Positions 7,030 through 16,724 of a DNA stretch of 34,029 nt are shown here, piece by piece. The DNA comes from Mesorhizobium sp. ORS 3324 (GTDB lineage Bacteria; Pseudomonadota; Alphaproteobacteria; Rhizobiales; Rhizobiaceae): assembly GCA_000824825.2 (NCBI GenBank), contig LM655188.1, positions 60,924 to 94,952 on the forward strand. Reading direction: 5' to 3'. How positions within the stretch are numbered: position 1 is the first letter of the stretch; every line of letters starts with the position of its first letter. Made by a program: the position numbers and the translations under genes. The notes below the pieces were generated by a model. It was not told the DNA's origin and searched no databases. It saw nothing but the letters and a program-made list of their open reading frames with translations.

Positions 7030-7235
7030 GCCCCTCTCCCCGTCACTATACGGGGAGAGGATGCCGGAAGGCAGGTGAGGGGCGGCGCCAGCGCTGGATA
7101 GGCAAAATCGGAGCAACGGGCCTCGACTTGAAGCTGGACGCGTTAATCGTCGAAGTCAGCGCTGCCCCTCATCGCCCTGCCGGGCACTTCTCCCCGTATA
7201 GTGACGGGGAGAAGTGGGCTGGCCGCAGCGCCGGC
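7030..7235. repeat. Large inverted palindromic element between convergent genes
   Basis: The gap 6952-7274 is mostly this element. A left hairpin (CCTCTCCCCGT, 7033-7043, with 7050-7060) and a right hairpin (CACTTCTCCCCGT, 7185-7197, with 7204-7216) are inverted relative to each other. Even their loops are reverse complements (CACTAT and ATAGTG). The flanking GTGAGGGGCGGCGCCAGCGCT and AGCGCTGCCCCTCATC also pair, so the whole can fold into one long structure. It separates the plus-strand dehydrogenase from the minus-strand methyltransferase and may act as a two-way terminator. Confidence 0.7.
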
Positions 7236-7274
7236 GCTTTTCTTGCAACGACGAAACCGTCGATGGCAGCCCTC

Positions 7275-7907
7275 CTAAATGACGCGCAGGACCAGACCCC
7301 TGCTCGGCACCGTGTCGCCCTCGCCGGGCATGGAGGCGTAAGGCCGCGTCTCCTCGAGGCGGCTTATCACGCCTTGCGCCTCAAGCTCGGCGATGCGCTC
7401 GGCAAAGCCTGACTGCCACAGCGTGTTCTTGACCGTCAGCACGATGATGCCGCCCGGGCGGCAGATGCGGATCAGCTCGTCCAGGCCCTCGACGCCGACA
7501 TGGCCCGAGGTGAAGACACCCGCCGAGACGATGCCGGCATAGGCGCCGTCGGCGAAGGGCAAGGGTCCGCCCAGCGCCAGGCGATGCAGCGCCGTGTAGA
7601 CGCCCTTCGCCCCAGCCTTGTCCAGCATGCCTTGCGAGATGTCGAGCGCCTCGACACGTGGATAGCCGGTGATGGCGAGCCACTCGCCGATCAGGCCGGT
7701 GCCGGCGCCGGCGTCGAGCAGAGGTTCGGCGCCGCGCGGCAGATGGCGGGCAAGCAGCGCCAGGCAGATCGTCGGATGGCGATAGCCAGCGGCCGACATG
7801 TCGGCGTCATAGGTCTCGGCCCAGCTGTCATAGACCGCGGCTACCTCGTCCGGCCGGGTCGCCGCGTAAGCCGCGCTCAGCGCGCTGTTGTGCTTGCCGT
7901 CCGTCAT
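7275..7907 (-). CDS. Class I SAM-dependent methyltransferase
   Basis: 210-residue Rossmann-fold methyltransferase. Motif I LLDAGAGTGLIGEWLA (about residues 60-75) binds S-adenosylmethionine, motif II EALDISQGMLDKAG follows, and LIRICRPGGIIVLTV is the post-motif strand. The N-terminal VYDSWAETYDADM helix is typical of small-molecule methyltransferases of the UbiE/WBSCR27-like type. The ATG at 7907 has GGGAG about 6 nt upstream; the longer reading frame beyond it overlaps the divergent promoter region. It is divergent from a second choline-kinase-like gene (100-bp gap). The substrate cannot be told. Confidence 0.85.
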   Translation of the reverse strand: MTDGKHNSALSAAYAATRPDEVAAVYDSWAETYDADMSAAGYRHPTICLALLARHLPRGAEPLLDAGAGTGLIGEWLAITGYPRVEALDISQGMLDKAGAKGVYTALHRLALGGPLPFADGAYAGIVSAGVFTSGHVGVEGLDELIRICRPGGIIVLTVKNTLWQSGFAERIAELEAQGVISRLEETRPYASMPGEGDTVPSRGLVLRVI

Positions 7908-8007
7908 TGCCGCTCCCACTGCCGATTCTTGTTCATCGGATGATAGCCAAGCAGCAAAAACTGTGGAACCGTCAGAGCCACGACAATGACGTGAAGGGGG
8001 ACACGAC

Positions 8008-8907
8008 ATGAGTGACGAGCTGCGCGCCGCGCTGGCCTCCATTCCTATGCTGGCCGGCTATGACGGACCGCTGGAGCGCCTCGGCGGACTCACCAACCTC
8101 GTCTACAGGGCCGGCGATGTCTGCCTGCGCATTCCCGGCAGGGGCACGCAGGAATATATCAACCGCGCCAACGAAGCGGTGGCGGCGCGCGAAGCGGCGA
8201 AGGCCGGCGTCAGCCCCGCGGTGCTCTATGTCGACCCCGCGTCCGGCCTGATGGCGACGCGCTTCGTCGCCGGCGCCGAGACGATGTCGCCGGAAAAGTT
8301 CAAGGCCAGACATGGCAGCCCGGCGCGTGCCGGCGAGGCCTTCCGCAAGCTGCATTCGTCGGGCGCGGTCTTTCCCTTCCGCTTCGAGCTGTTTGCGATG
8401 ATCGACGATTACCTGAAGGTTCTGTCGACCAAGGATGTCGCGCTGCCTCCGGGCTATCATGACGTGGTGCGCGAGGCTGGCAGCGTGCGCGCAGCGCTCG
8501 CCGCCCATCCCATCCGGCTCGCCGCCTGCCACTGCGATCCGCTCTGCGAAAACTTCCTCGATACGGGCGAGCAGATGTGGATCGTCGACTGGGAGTATTC
8601 CGGCATGAACGATCCGCTGTGGGATCTCGGCGACCTCTCGGTCGAGGGCAAGTTCGACGCCGCCCAGGACGAGGCGCTGATGCTCGCCTATTTCGGCGGC
8701 GAGGCAAGACCGGCCGAGCGCGGCCGCGTCGTCATCCACAAGGCGATGTGCGATCTCTTGTGGACGCTGTGGGGCCTGATCCAGCTCGCCAACGACAACC
8801 CGGTCGACGATTTCCGCGCCTATGCCGACGGACGCTTCGCCCGCTGCAAGGCGCTGATGGAGACGCAGGAGTTCTCCAAGCACCTCGCGGCGATACGAAA
8901 AGGCTAA
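8008..8907 (+). CDS. Second choline-kinase-like phosphotransferase
   Basis: 299-residue APH/choline kinase-fold protein, a distant paralogue of the gene at 3602-4501. It has a GGLTNLVYRAGD nucleotide loop near residue 25, CHCDPLCENFL with catalytic Asp at about 177, and IVDWEYSGMNDPLWDLGDLS with metal-binding Asp at about 194. The WEYSGMNDPLWDLG form is closest to LicA/choline-ethanolamine kinases. GAAGGGGG lies 8 nt before the ATG. It stands alone on its strand, divergent from the methyltransferase and convergent with the DMT transporter. A role in phosphocholine or phosphoethanolamine formation is possible but not shown. Confidence 0.82.
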   Translation: MSDELRAALASIPMLAGYDGPLERLGGLTNLVYRAGDVCLRIPGRGTQEYINRANEAVAAREAAKAGVSPAVLYVDPASGLMATRFVAGAETMSPEKFKARHGSPARAGEAFRKLHSSGAVFPFRFELFAMIDDYLKVLSTKDVALPPGYHDVVREAGSVRAALAAHPIRLAACHCDPLCENFLDTGEQMWIVDWEYSGMNDPLWDLGDLSVEGKFDAAQDEALMLAYFGGEARPAERGRVVIHKAMCDLLWTLWGLIQLANDNPVDDFRAYADGRFARCKALMETQEFSKHLAAIRKG

Positions 8908-8965
8908 TTGTAAAGATTTTGACGACTCGGAGCGTGCTTGCGTCGGCACGTCGAATGCGTCGGAG

Positions 8966-9186
8966 ATTGGCCGAAGCATTCGTCTTCGTCATCCTGGGGC
9001 GGAGCAAGGAGCGAAGCGACGCGGCGCAGACCCCGGGATCCATGCCGTTACTTTGAAGCTCTGCCAGCGGTGTAGAATTCTGCTCCGCTGCACCCTTCGG
9101 CCGCGGGAACGGCATGGATCCTTGGGTCTTCGCTCCGCTTCGCGTCGCTACGCCCAAGGATGACGAAGACGAAGGCTTCGGCCAAT
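8966..9186. repeat. Long inverted repeat, copy A (arms about 80 bp)
   Basis: The left arm 8966-9049 (ATTGGCCGAAGC ... GGATCCATGCCGTT) is the imperfect reverse complement of 9108-9186 (AACGGCATGGATCC ... GCTTCGGCCAAT), around a centre of about 58 nt. A homologous element lies at 10271-10500. It fills the gap 8908-9275 between convergent genes; I see no gene in the gap. I recall similar GGATCCATGCCGTT palindromes as common in Mesorhizobium intergenic DNA. Confidence 0.75.
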
Positions 9187-9275
9187 TGCGAACGTTTGTG
9201 ACGGCTCACCGAAACGAACGATGAAATCCTGGCGCCGATAAATCTGCAGCCTTTCAAAATCATTGCGTCGAGAAA

Positions 9276-10199
9276 CTAATTCACGCCCTTCGGCACGTTC
9301 TCCGGCGGTACCACGGTCTCGACCACCTTCTGACGGTGGAAGATGAAGATGCCGGCGAGCACGACGATCGCGGAGCCGGCGAGGATGCGCGGGCTCGGCA
9401 TATCGCCGAAGAAGACGAGGCCGAAGACAATCGCCCACAGAAGCAGGCTGTAATGCAGCGGCGCCAGCGTCGAGGCCGGCGCCAGCTTCAGCGCCCGGGT
9501 GATCATCAGATGGGCGGCGCAGGAGACGACGCCGAGCAAAAGCATGGCGCCGAAATCGAGCGCCGACGGCGCGCGCCAGGCGCCGATGGTGAACGCACCG
9601 CCGACAATCAGCGTGCCGATGGTCTGCCAGGTGACCAGTGTCGTGTCGCTCGTTCCACGCAAACGCCGACCGAGGATGATGGCGAAGCCGAAGGCGATGC
9701 TGCCGACCAGCGCATAGGTCGAGGACAGCGAGAAGGCCGCCGAGGAGGGTTTCAGGATGATCAGCACGCCGCAGAAGCCGAGCAGGATCGCCAGCCAGCG
9801 CCGCCAGCCAACCTTCTCGCCGAGCAGGAGATGCGAGAGCGCGGCGACATAGATCGGCCCGGCCATGTAGAAGCTCATCACGTCGGCGAGAGGCAGATAG
9901 ACCACGGCGGCGTAGAAGAGACCGGTGTCGAGCGTGGTCGCTACCACGCGCAGGAGTTGCAGCACCGGCTTTTCTGTCCGGAATAGCTTGCCAGCGCCCT
10001 GGTTGGCGATCATCGGCCCGAGCACGAAGAAGGCGCCGATCGAGCGGATCAGCACGACCTGGCCGACGGAGAAGGAGGCGACCAGCCATTTGCCCATCGC
10101 ATCGTTCAGCGCGAACATGAAATCGCCGGCCAGCATCAAGAGGATGCCGGCGAGCAGGACGTTCCTGATCGTGAAATTGCGGGCGATGGACCGGGCCAT
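9276..10199 (-). CDS. DMT-superfamily (EamA) transporter
   Basis: 307-residue integral membrane protein with about ten hydrophobic helices and two EamA repeats (about residues 20-150 and 165-290), as in the 10-TMS drug/metabolite exporter family. SFSVGQVVLIRSIGAFFVLGP in repeat 1 and PLHYSLLLWAIVFGLVFFGDMP in repeat 2 are family-like; LLLGEKVGWRRWLAILLGFCGVLII is the hallmark end of the first repeat. The ATG at 10199 has AGGGAG 6 nt upstream. It lies downstream of the amidohydrolase gene on the same strand, but a 419-bp gap with a long inverted repeat separates them, so independent transcription is likely. The substrate is unknown. Confidence 0.88.
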   Translation of the reverse strand: MARSIARNFTIRNVLLAGILLMLAGDFMFALNDAMGKWLVASFSVGQVVLIRSIGAFFVLGPMIANQGAGKLFRTEKPVLQLLRVVATTLDTGLFYAAVVYLPLADVMSFYMAGPIYVAALSHLLLGEKVGWRRWLAILLGFCGVLIILKPSSAAFSLSSTYALVGSIAFGFAIILGRRLRGTSDTTLVTWQTIGTLIVGGAFTIGAWRAPSALDFGAMLLLGVVSCAAHLMITRALKLAPASTLAPLHYSLLLWAIVFGLVFFGDMPSPRILAGSAIVVLAGIFIFHRQKVVETVVPPENVPKGVN

Positions 10200-10270
10200 G
10201 CCGGCTCCCTAGCCGCAAGCAGTCCGTTTGACGAGGGAAATTCGTAAGACCAGCGGCGGAAATCTAGGTC

Positions 10271-10500
10271 GGCCGAAGCGCCGGAACTTCGTCATCCACG
10301 GACGGAGCGGCAGCGAAGCGGACGCGCAGACCCGAGGATCCATGCCGTGACCTCGCTCGAAGAGTGAAGGCGGCGCAGGACAGAGGTCGTTCTGTACCGC
10401 CGCAACGCGTAGACGTAACGGCATGGATCCCTATGGTCCGCGCAGCGTCGCTTCGCTCCTTGCTCCGCCATAGGATGACGAAGTCACGAGCGTTCCGGCC
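10271..10500. repeat. Long inverted repeat, copy B (arms about 80 bp)
   Basis: The left arm 10271-10349 (GGCCGAAGCGCCGGAAC ... ATCCATGCCGT) pairs with 10418-10500 (ACGGCATGGATCC ... CGTTCCGGCC). It is homologous to copy A at 8966-9186, and both place GGATCCATGCCGT at the inner edge of the left arm, but the central 68 nt differ. It takes up most of the 419-bp gap 10200-10618. No gene is visible in this gap. Confidence 0.75.
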
Positions 10501-10618
10501 AATCGCGAGCCGTTCATGATGCTTTTGTCCCGAACGAAGCAAATCGCTGACTTTGGAGATTAGCCGAAGCGCGCTGTCAGCCGGCGCATGCGACCGGTCA
10601 AACCGAGACGCCAGAGAC

Positions 10619-11899
10619 CTACGCTGTTTTATGCCTTCGATTGACGCTCTCCGGCCGGCCGGCGATCGACAGCCTGGTCTCCTGCTTGGTGCGCTCGGCC
10701 ACCACCTTGCCCCTGGCGATGACGCAAAGGCGTTCGGGGCGCAGGCGCACGGCCTCGATCGGATTGCCTGCATCGAGCACGACAAGGCTCGCCCGCTTGC
10801 CGACGGCGAGGCCGAGATGGTCGAGACCCATGATGGCGGCATTGACGTTGGTGACCATGTCGAAGCAGCGCGCCATGTCTGCCGGGCTCGACATCTGCGC
10901 GACATGCAGGCCCATGAAGGCAACGTCCAGCATGTCGGCGGTGCCCAGCGAATACCAGGGGTCGAGCACGCAATCCTGACCCCAGCCGACGCGGATGCCG
11001 AGCGCCAGCATCTCCTTCACCCGGGTGAGGCCGCGCCGCTTCGGGAAAGTGTCGTGACGCCCCTGCAGCATGATGTTGATCAGCGGATTGGGGATCGCAG
11101 AGACGCCGGCCTCGGCGATCAGCGGCAAAAGCTTCGAGACGTAGTAATTGTCCATGGAGTGCATGGAGGTGAGGTGCGAGCCGGCCACCCTGCCCTGCAG
11201 GCCAAGGCGTTGCGTCTCGTAGGCGAGCTGCTCGATATGCCGCGACAGCGGATCGTCGGTCTCGTCGCAATGCATGTCGACCATCAGGCCGCGTTTGGCG
11301 GCGATCTCGCAAAGCTCCGTCACCGAGCGCGTGCCGTCGGCCATGGTGCGTTCGAAATGCGGGATGCCGCCGACGATGTCGACGCCCATATCCAGCGCCC
11401 GGATGGTGTTCTCGCGCGCGGTCGGCGAGCGATAGAGCCCATCCTGCGGAAAGGCGACCAGTTGCAGGTCGATATAGGGCGCGACCGTCTTCTTGACGTC
11501 GAGCAGCGCTTCGACGGCAAGCAGCCGATCATCGCAGACATCGACATGGCTGCGGACGGCGAGCAGGCCCATCGACACCGCCCAGTCGCAATAGGCGAGC
11601 GCGCGGTCGCGCACCGCTTCATGCGTCAACAGCGGCTTCAATTCGCCCCAAAGCGCGATGCCTTCGAGCAGCGTGCCCGACGCGTTGATGCGCGGGATGC
11701 CATAGGAAAGCGTGGCGTCCATATGGAAGTGCGGATCAACGAAGGGCGGCGAGACGAGATTGCCGCGCGCGTCGATCTCGCTGCGGGCCGAGCCCTGCAG
11801 TTCCGGCTCGATCGCGGCAATGGTCTCGCCGGCGATGCCGATGTCGGCAACCCTGCCGTCCGGCAGCGTGCCGCCGCGCACGATGAGGTCGAAATCCAT
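10619..11899 (-). CDS. Cytosine-deaminase-like amidohydrolase (CodA family)
   Basis: 426-residue metal-dependent hydrolase of the CodA branch. Metal ligands are visible at His57 and His59 (PHFHMD), His210 with catalytic Glu213 (HCDETDD), His242 (SHLTSMH) and Asp309 (GQDCVLDPWYSLGTADML); Gln152 in FPQDGL matches E. coli CodA Gln156. The residue after the metal Asp is Cys310 where CodA has Asp314, a substrate-contacting position, so the enzyme may prefer a substrate other than cytosine, such as a related pyrimidine, triazine or hydantoin-like ring. The ATG at 11899 gives a family-length protein, with GGGGA about 10 nt upstream. The DMT transporter downstream might export the product; this is only a neighbour argument. 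Confidence 0.88.
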   Translation of the reverse strand: MDFDLIVRGGTLPDGRVADIGIAGETIAAIEPELQGSARSEIDARGNLVSPPFVDPHFHMDATLSYGIPRINASGTLLEGIALWGELKPLLTHEAVRDRALAYCDWAVSMGLLAVRSHVDVCDDRLLAVEALLDVKKTVAPYIDLQLVAFPQDGLYRSPTARENTIRALDMGVDIVGGIPHFERTMADGTRSVTELCEIAAKRGLMVDMHCDETDDPLSRHIEQLAYETQRLGLQGRVAGSHLTSMHSMDNYYVSKLLPLIAEAGVSAIPNPLINIMLQGRHDTFPKRRGLTRVKEMLALGIRVGWGQDCVLDPWYSLGTADMLDVAFMGLHVAQMSSPADMARCFDMVTNVNAAIMGLDHLGLAVGKRASLVVLDAGNPIEAVRLRPERLCVIARGKVVAERTKQETRLSIAGRPESVNRRHKTA

Positions 11900-12030
11900 C
11901 TGTCGTCATCCCCTTGAAGAATCAGCGTTCTAAAGTGGCCGAAAAGGCGGCCTGTGGCAGCCGCTTCCTTCCTCCACGGCGAAAGGTTTCCTCCGGCCGC
12001 AACTCGCTCTATAAGCCGCCTCTCGCCCTC

Positions 12031-13815
<1,785 letters not shown>

Positions 13816-13833
13816 GGGTTGCCTTCGAATGTA

Positions 13834-14018
13834 GGCGCCAGGCCCCCCTCATCCGGCCGCTTCGCGGCCACCTTCTCCCCGTTGGGGAGAAGAGGCTGGC
13901 GCCGGCGTTGACTATCTCTTCTCCCCGTTGGGAAGAAGAGGCTGGCGCCGGCGTTGACTATCTCTTCTCCCCTCGGGGAGAAGGTGGCCCGGAGGGCCGG
14001 ATGAGGGGGCCTGGCGCC
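13834..14018. repeat. Palindromic element with an internal 46-bp tandem duplication
   Basis: Outer arms beginning GGCGCCAGGCCCCC (13834) and ending GGGGGCCTGGCGCC (14018) form a long inverted repeat that includes CTCATCCGGCC/GGCCGGATGAG and ACCTTCTCCCC/GGGGAGAAGGT. Inside, a 46-bp unit starting TTCTCCCCGTTGGG is repeated at 13873 and 13919, with a partial third copy at 13965. It exactly fills the convergent junction of the ABC exporter and ilvD. Confidence 0.75.
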
Positions 14019-14022
14019 AACC

Positions 14023-15867
14023 TCACTCCGGCACTTTCCTCACGGCCCCCTTGTCGGCGCTGGTGGCGAAGGCGGCGTAGGCGCGCAGCGCGGTCGTCAC
14101 CTGGCGCTTGCGCTTTTCCGTCGGCTTCCAGGCATCTGCGCCCTTCGCCGCCATCGCGGCGCGGCGGGCGTCGAGCTCGGCCTCGCTGACGGCGAGATGA
14201 ATCCGGCGGTTCGGGATGTCGATCTCGATCGTATCGCCCTCCTGGACCAGGCCGATCAGCCCGCCCTCGGCGGCTTCCGGCGAGACATGGCCGATCGACA
14301 GGCCCGACGTGCCGCCGGAGAAGCGGCCGTCGGTGATCAGCGCGCAGGCTTTGCCGAGGCCCTTCGACTTCAGGTAGCTGGTCGGGTAGAGCATCTCCTG
14401 CATGCCGGGGCCGCCGCGCGGCCCCTCATAGCGGATGACGACGACGTCGCCGGGTTTGATCTCGTTGCCGAGGATCGCCTTGACGGAAGCATCCTGGCTC
14501 TCGAAAACGCGGGCCGGGCCGGTGAACTTCAGGATCGACTCGTCGACGCCGGCGGTCTTCACGATACAGCCGTCGAGCGCCAGATTGCCCTTCAGCACCG
14601 CAAGGCCGCCATCCTTCGAGAACGGCGTCTTCGCCGAGCGGATGACGCCCGTCTCGCGGTTCGTGTCGAGTTCGTCCCAGCGGCGGTCCTGGCTGAAGGC
14701 GACCTGCGTCGGCACGCCGCCGGGCGCGGCGCGGAAGAACTCGCGTACGTTTTCCGCAGAGGTCCGGGCGATGTCCCAATGGTCGAGCGCTTCACCGAGC
14801 GTGGCGGTGTGCACCGTCGGCAAATCGCGGTTGATCAGGCCGGCCTGGTCGAGTTCGCCGAGGATGGCCATGATGCCGCCGGCGCGGTGGACGTCCTCCA
14901 TGTGCACGTCGGCCTTGGCCGGCGCCACCTTGCAGAGCACCGGCACCTTGCGCGACAGCCGGTCGATGTCCTCCATGGTGAAGTCGACCTCGCCCTCATG
15001 CGCTGCCGCAAGGATGTGCAGCACCGTGTTGGTCGAGCCGCCCATGGCGATGTCGAGCGCCATGGCATTCTCGAAGGCGCCCTTGGAGGCGATGCTGCGC
15101 GGCAGCGCGCTTTCGTCGTCCTGCTCGTAGTAGCGCTGGGCGAGGTCGACGATGAGGTGGCCGGCCTCGACGAACAGGCGCTTGCGGTCGGCATGGGTGG
15201 CCAAGGTCGAGCCGTTGCCCGGCAGCGAGAGGCCGAGCGCCTCGGTCAGGCAGTTCATGGAATTCGCCGTGAACATGCCGGAGCACGAGCCGCAGGTCGG
15301 GCAGGCCGAGCGCTCGATGACCTTCACGTCTTCGTCGGAAACGCGGTCGTCGGCGGCCGCCACCATGGCGTCGACCAGGTCGAGCGCCTGCGCCTTCCCT
15401 GCCAGCACCACCTTGCCGGCTTCCATCGGTCCGCCGGAGACGAAGACGGTCGGGATGTTGAGGCGCAGCGAGGCCATCAGCATGCCGGGGGTGATCTTGT
15501 CGCAATTGGAGATGCAGACCATGGCGTCTGCGCAATGCGCGTTGACCATGTACTCGACGGAGTCGGCGATCAGCTCGCGCGACGGCAGCGAATAGAGCAT
15601 GCCGTCATGGCCCATGGCGATGCCGTCGTCGACGGCGATGGTGTTGAACTCCTTGGCGACGCCGCCGGCCTTCTCGATCTCACGCGCGACCAACTGGCCG
15701 AGGTCCTTCAAATGCACATGGCCCGGGACGAACTGGGTGAAGGAGTTGACCACCGCGATGATCGGCTTGCCGAAATCGCTATCCTTCATACCGGTGGCGC
15801 GCCACAGGCCGCGGGCGCCGGCCATGTTGCGGCCGTGGGTGGTGGTGCGGGAACGATAGGCAGGCAT
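14023..15867 (-). CDS. ilvD: Dihydroxy-acid dehydratase
   Basis: 614-residue Fe-S dehydratase that converts 2,3-dihydroxy-3-methylbutanoate (and the methylpentanoate homologue) to the 2-oxo acids in valine, isoleucine and leucine synthesis. [27 protein letters not shown] and most of the chain closely resemble E. coli IlvD. Cluster cysteines are Cys122 (ISNCDK) and Cys195 ([11 protein letters not shown]); [14 protein letters not shown] and [20 protein letters not shown] are further family blocks. The ATG at 15867 matches the family start and has AAGGA 8 nt upstream; a TTG 10 codons earlier is ignored. Single gene, convergent with the ABC exporter and divergent from the VOC gene across a 256-bp gap. 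Confidence 0.97.
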   Translation of the reverse strand: MPAYRSRTTTHGRNMAGARGLWRATGMKDSDFGKPIIAVVNSFTQFVPGHVHLKDLGQLVAREIEKAGGVAKEFNTIAVDDGIAMGHDGMLYSLPSRELIADSVEYMVNAHCADAMVCISNCDKITPGMLMASLRLNIPTVFVSGGPMEAGKVVLAGKAQALDLVDAMVAAADDRVSDEDVKVIERSACPTCGSCSGMFTANSMNCLTEALGLSLPGNGSTLATHADRKRLFVEAGHLIVDLAQRYYEQDDESALPRSIASKGAFENAMALDIAMGGSTNTVLHILAAAHEGEVDFTMEDIDRLSRKVPVLCKVAPAKADVHMEDVHRAGGIMAILGELDQAGLINRDLPTVHTATLGEALDHWDIARTSAENVREFFRAAPGGVPTQVAFSQDRRWDELDTNRETGVIRSAKTPFSKDGGLAVLKGNLALDGCIVKTAGVDESILKFTGPARVFESQDASVKAILGNEIKPGDVVVIRYEGPRGGPGMQEMLYPTSYLKSKGLGKACALITDGRFSGGTSGLSIGHVSPEAAEGGLIGLVQEGDTIEIDIPNRRIHLAVSEAELDARRAAMAAKGADAWKPTEKRKRQVTTALRAYAAFATSADKGAVRKVPE

Positions 15868-16123
15868 CGGCTTGTCCTTGCTGGCTGGCCGCGCCAAAGC
15901 GAGGCGCGGCGGCGCTGAATTTCAGTCGGGAGGGGTTATAGCGGCCACGGTCCAGCCTTGCCATAGTTTTGCGCTGCGCCACAAATCTTCAGGAAAATTT
16001 GGAATCGCTGTCGGATCGCGGCCTGCCGGTCCGTCCTTGAGGCAGACGGGAGGGACGCGGCGCCAGATCGGCGGCGGGCCGTTTGAAGATGGAACCAACC
16101 TAAACAAGTCCGAGGAGCACGAT

Positions 16124-16597
16124 ATGCTAAAGATCACCACCTGCCTGTGGTTCGACGGCCAGGCCGAAGAGGCGATGAACCATTACATCTCCATCTTCAA
16201 GAATTCGAAGGTGCTGAGCGTTTTGCGTTGGCCCAAGGGTCACGCCGATGAGGGCAAAGTGCTGATGACTTCGTTCGAGCTCGACGGCGTGCCGTTCCAG
16301 GCGCTCAATGGCGGCCCCAATTTCAAGTTCAACGAGGCGATGTCGCAGTCGATCGACTGCAAGACGCAGGAAGAGGTCGACTATTTCTGGGAGAGGCTCA
16401 CCGAGGGCGGCGAGCCCGGCCCGTGCAGCTGGCTGAAAGACAAGTTCGGCGTTTCCTGGCAGGTAGTGCCGGAACAGCTGCCGCGCCTGCTTCAGGACCC
16501 CGACCGGGAGAAGGCCGGCCGCGTCATGAGCGCGATGATGCAGATGGGCAAGATCGAGATCGACAAGCTCGAGGAGGCGGCGAAGGGTAGTGAGTAG
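16124..16597 (+). CDS. PhnB-like VOC-superfamily protein
   Basis: 157-residue protein of the PhnB/3-demethylubiquinone-methyltransferase-like group (vicinal oxygen chelate fold). ITTCLWFDGQAEEAMNHYISIFKNS is the standard opening, FQALNGGPNFKFNEAMSQSIDC the central part, and GVSWQVVPEQLPRLLQDPDREKAGRVMSAMMQM the end. Members are small cytoplasmic proteins of mostly unknown reaction. The ATG at 16124 has AGGAG 6 nt upstream; the longer frame is not supported. The last codons and the TAG stop are formed by the first units of a heptamer repeat array that starts at 16587, so the natural end of the protein may have been replaced. Confidence 0.88.
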   Translation: MLKITTCLWFDGQAEEAMNHYISIFKNSKVLSVLRWPKGHADEGKVLMTSFELDGVPFQALNGGPNFKFNEAMSQSIDCKTQEEVDYFWERLTEGGEPGPCSWLKDKFGVSWQVVPEQLPRLLQDPDREKAGRVMSAMMQMGKIEIDKLEEAAKGSE

Positions 16598-16720
16598 TGA
16601 GTAGTGAATGGTGAATGGTGAATGGTGCATGGCGAGGATCAGCAGCCGCTCTTTCCCCACTACTATTCACTATTTACTATTCACTATTTACTACTCACTA
16701 TTCACCATTCACCATTCACC
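16587..16720. repeat. Inverted heptanucleotide tandem arrays forming a giant hairpin
   Basis: The left array 16587-16632 is a run of 7-mers, three GTAGTGA then ATGGTGA variants. After a spacer of about 24 nt (16633-16656) the right array 16657-16720 is built of the complementary 7-mers CTATTCA, CTATTTA, CTACTCA and CCATTCA. The two arms can pair over about 45 bp. It lies in the convergent VOC/prfC junction and runs to 4 bp from the prfC stop. It is AT-richer than its surroundings and unlike the other palindromes in the window. Confidence 0.85.
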
Positions 16721-16724
16721 GGAA

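Noticed and set aside
9148..10218. 356-codon minus-strand ORF overlapping the DMT transporter
   Set aside because: It is a shifted frame of the transporter gene without hydrophobic segments; the other frame shows a clean ten-helix protein.
8966..10500. Insertion sequence made by the two long inverted repeats
   Set aside because: No transposase is encoded between them; the gene inside is a DMT transporter, so they are recorded as repeats only.
14197..15918. 573-codon plus-strand ORF opposite ilvD
   Set aside because: It is the antisense frame of a certain ilvD gene; its Arg/Ala/Gly/His-rich composition is typical of shadows in high-GC DNA and no family motif is visible.
16587..16720. Repeat arrays as a CRISPR
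   Set aside because: The units are 7 bp long without spacers and form inverted arrays; there are no cas genes in the window.
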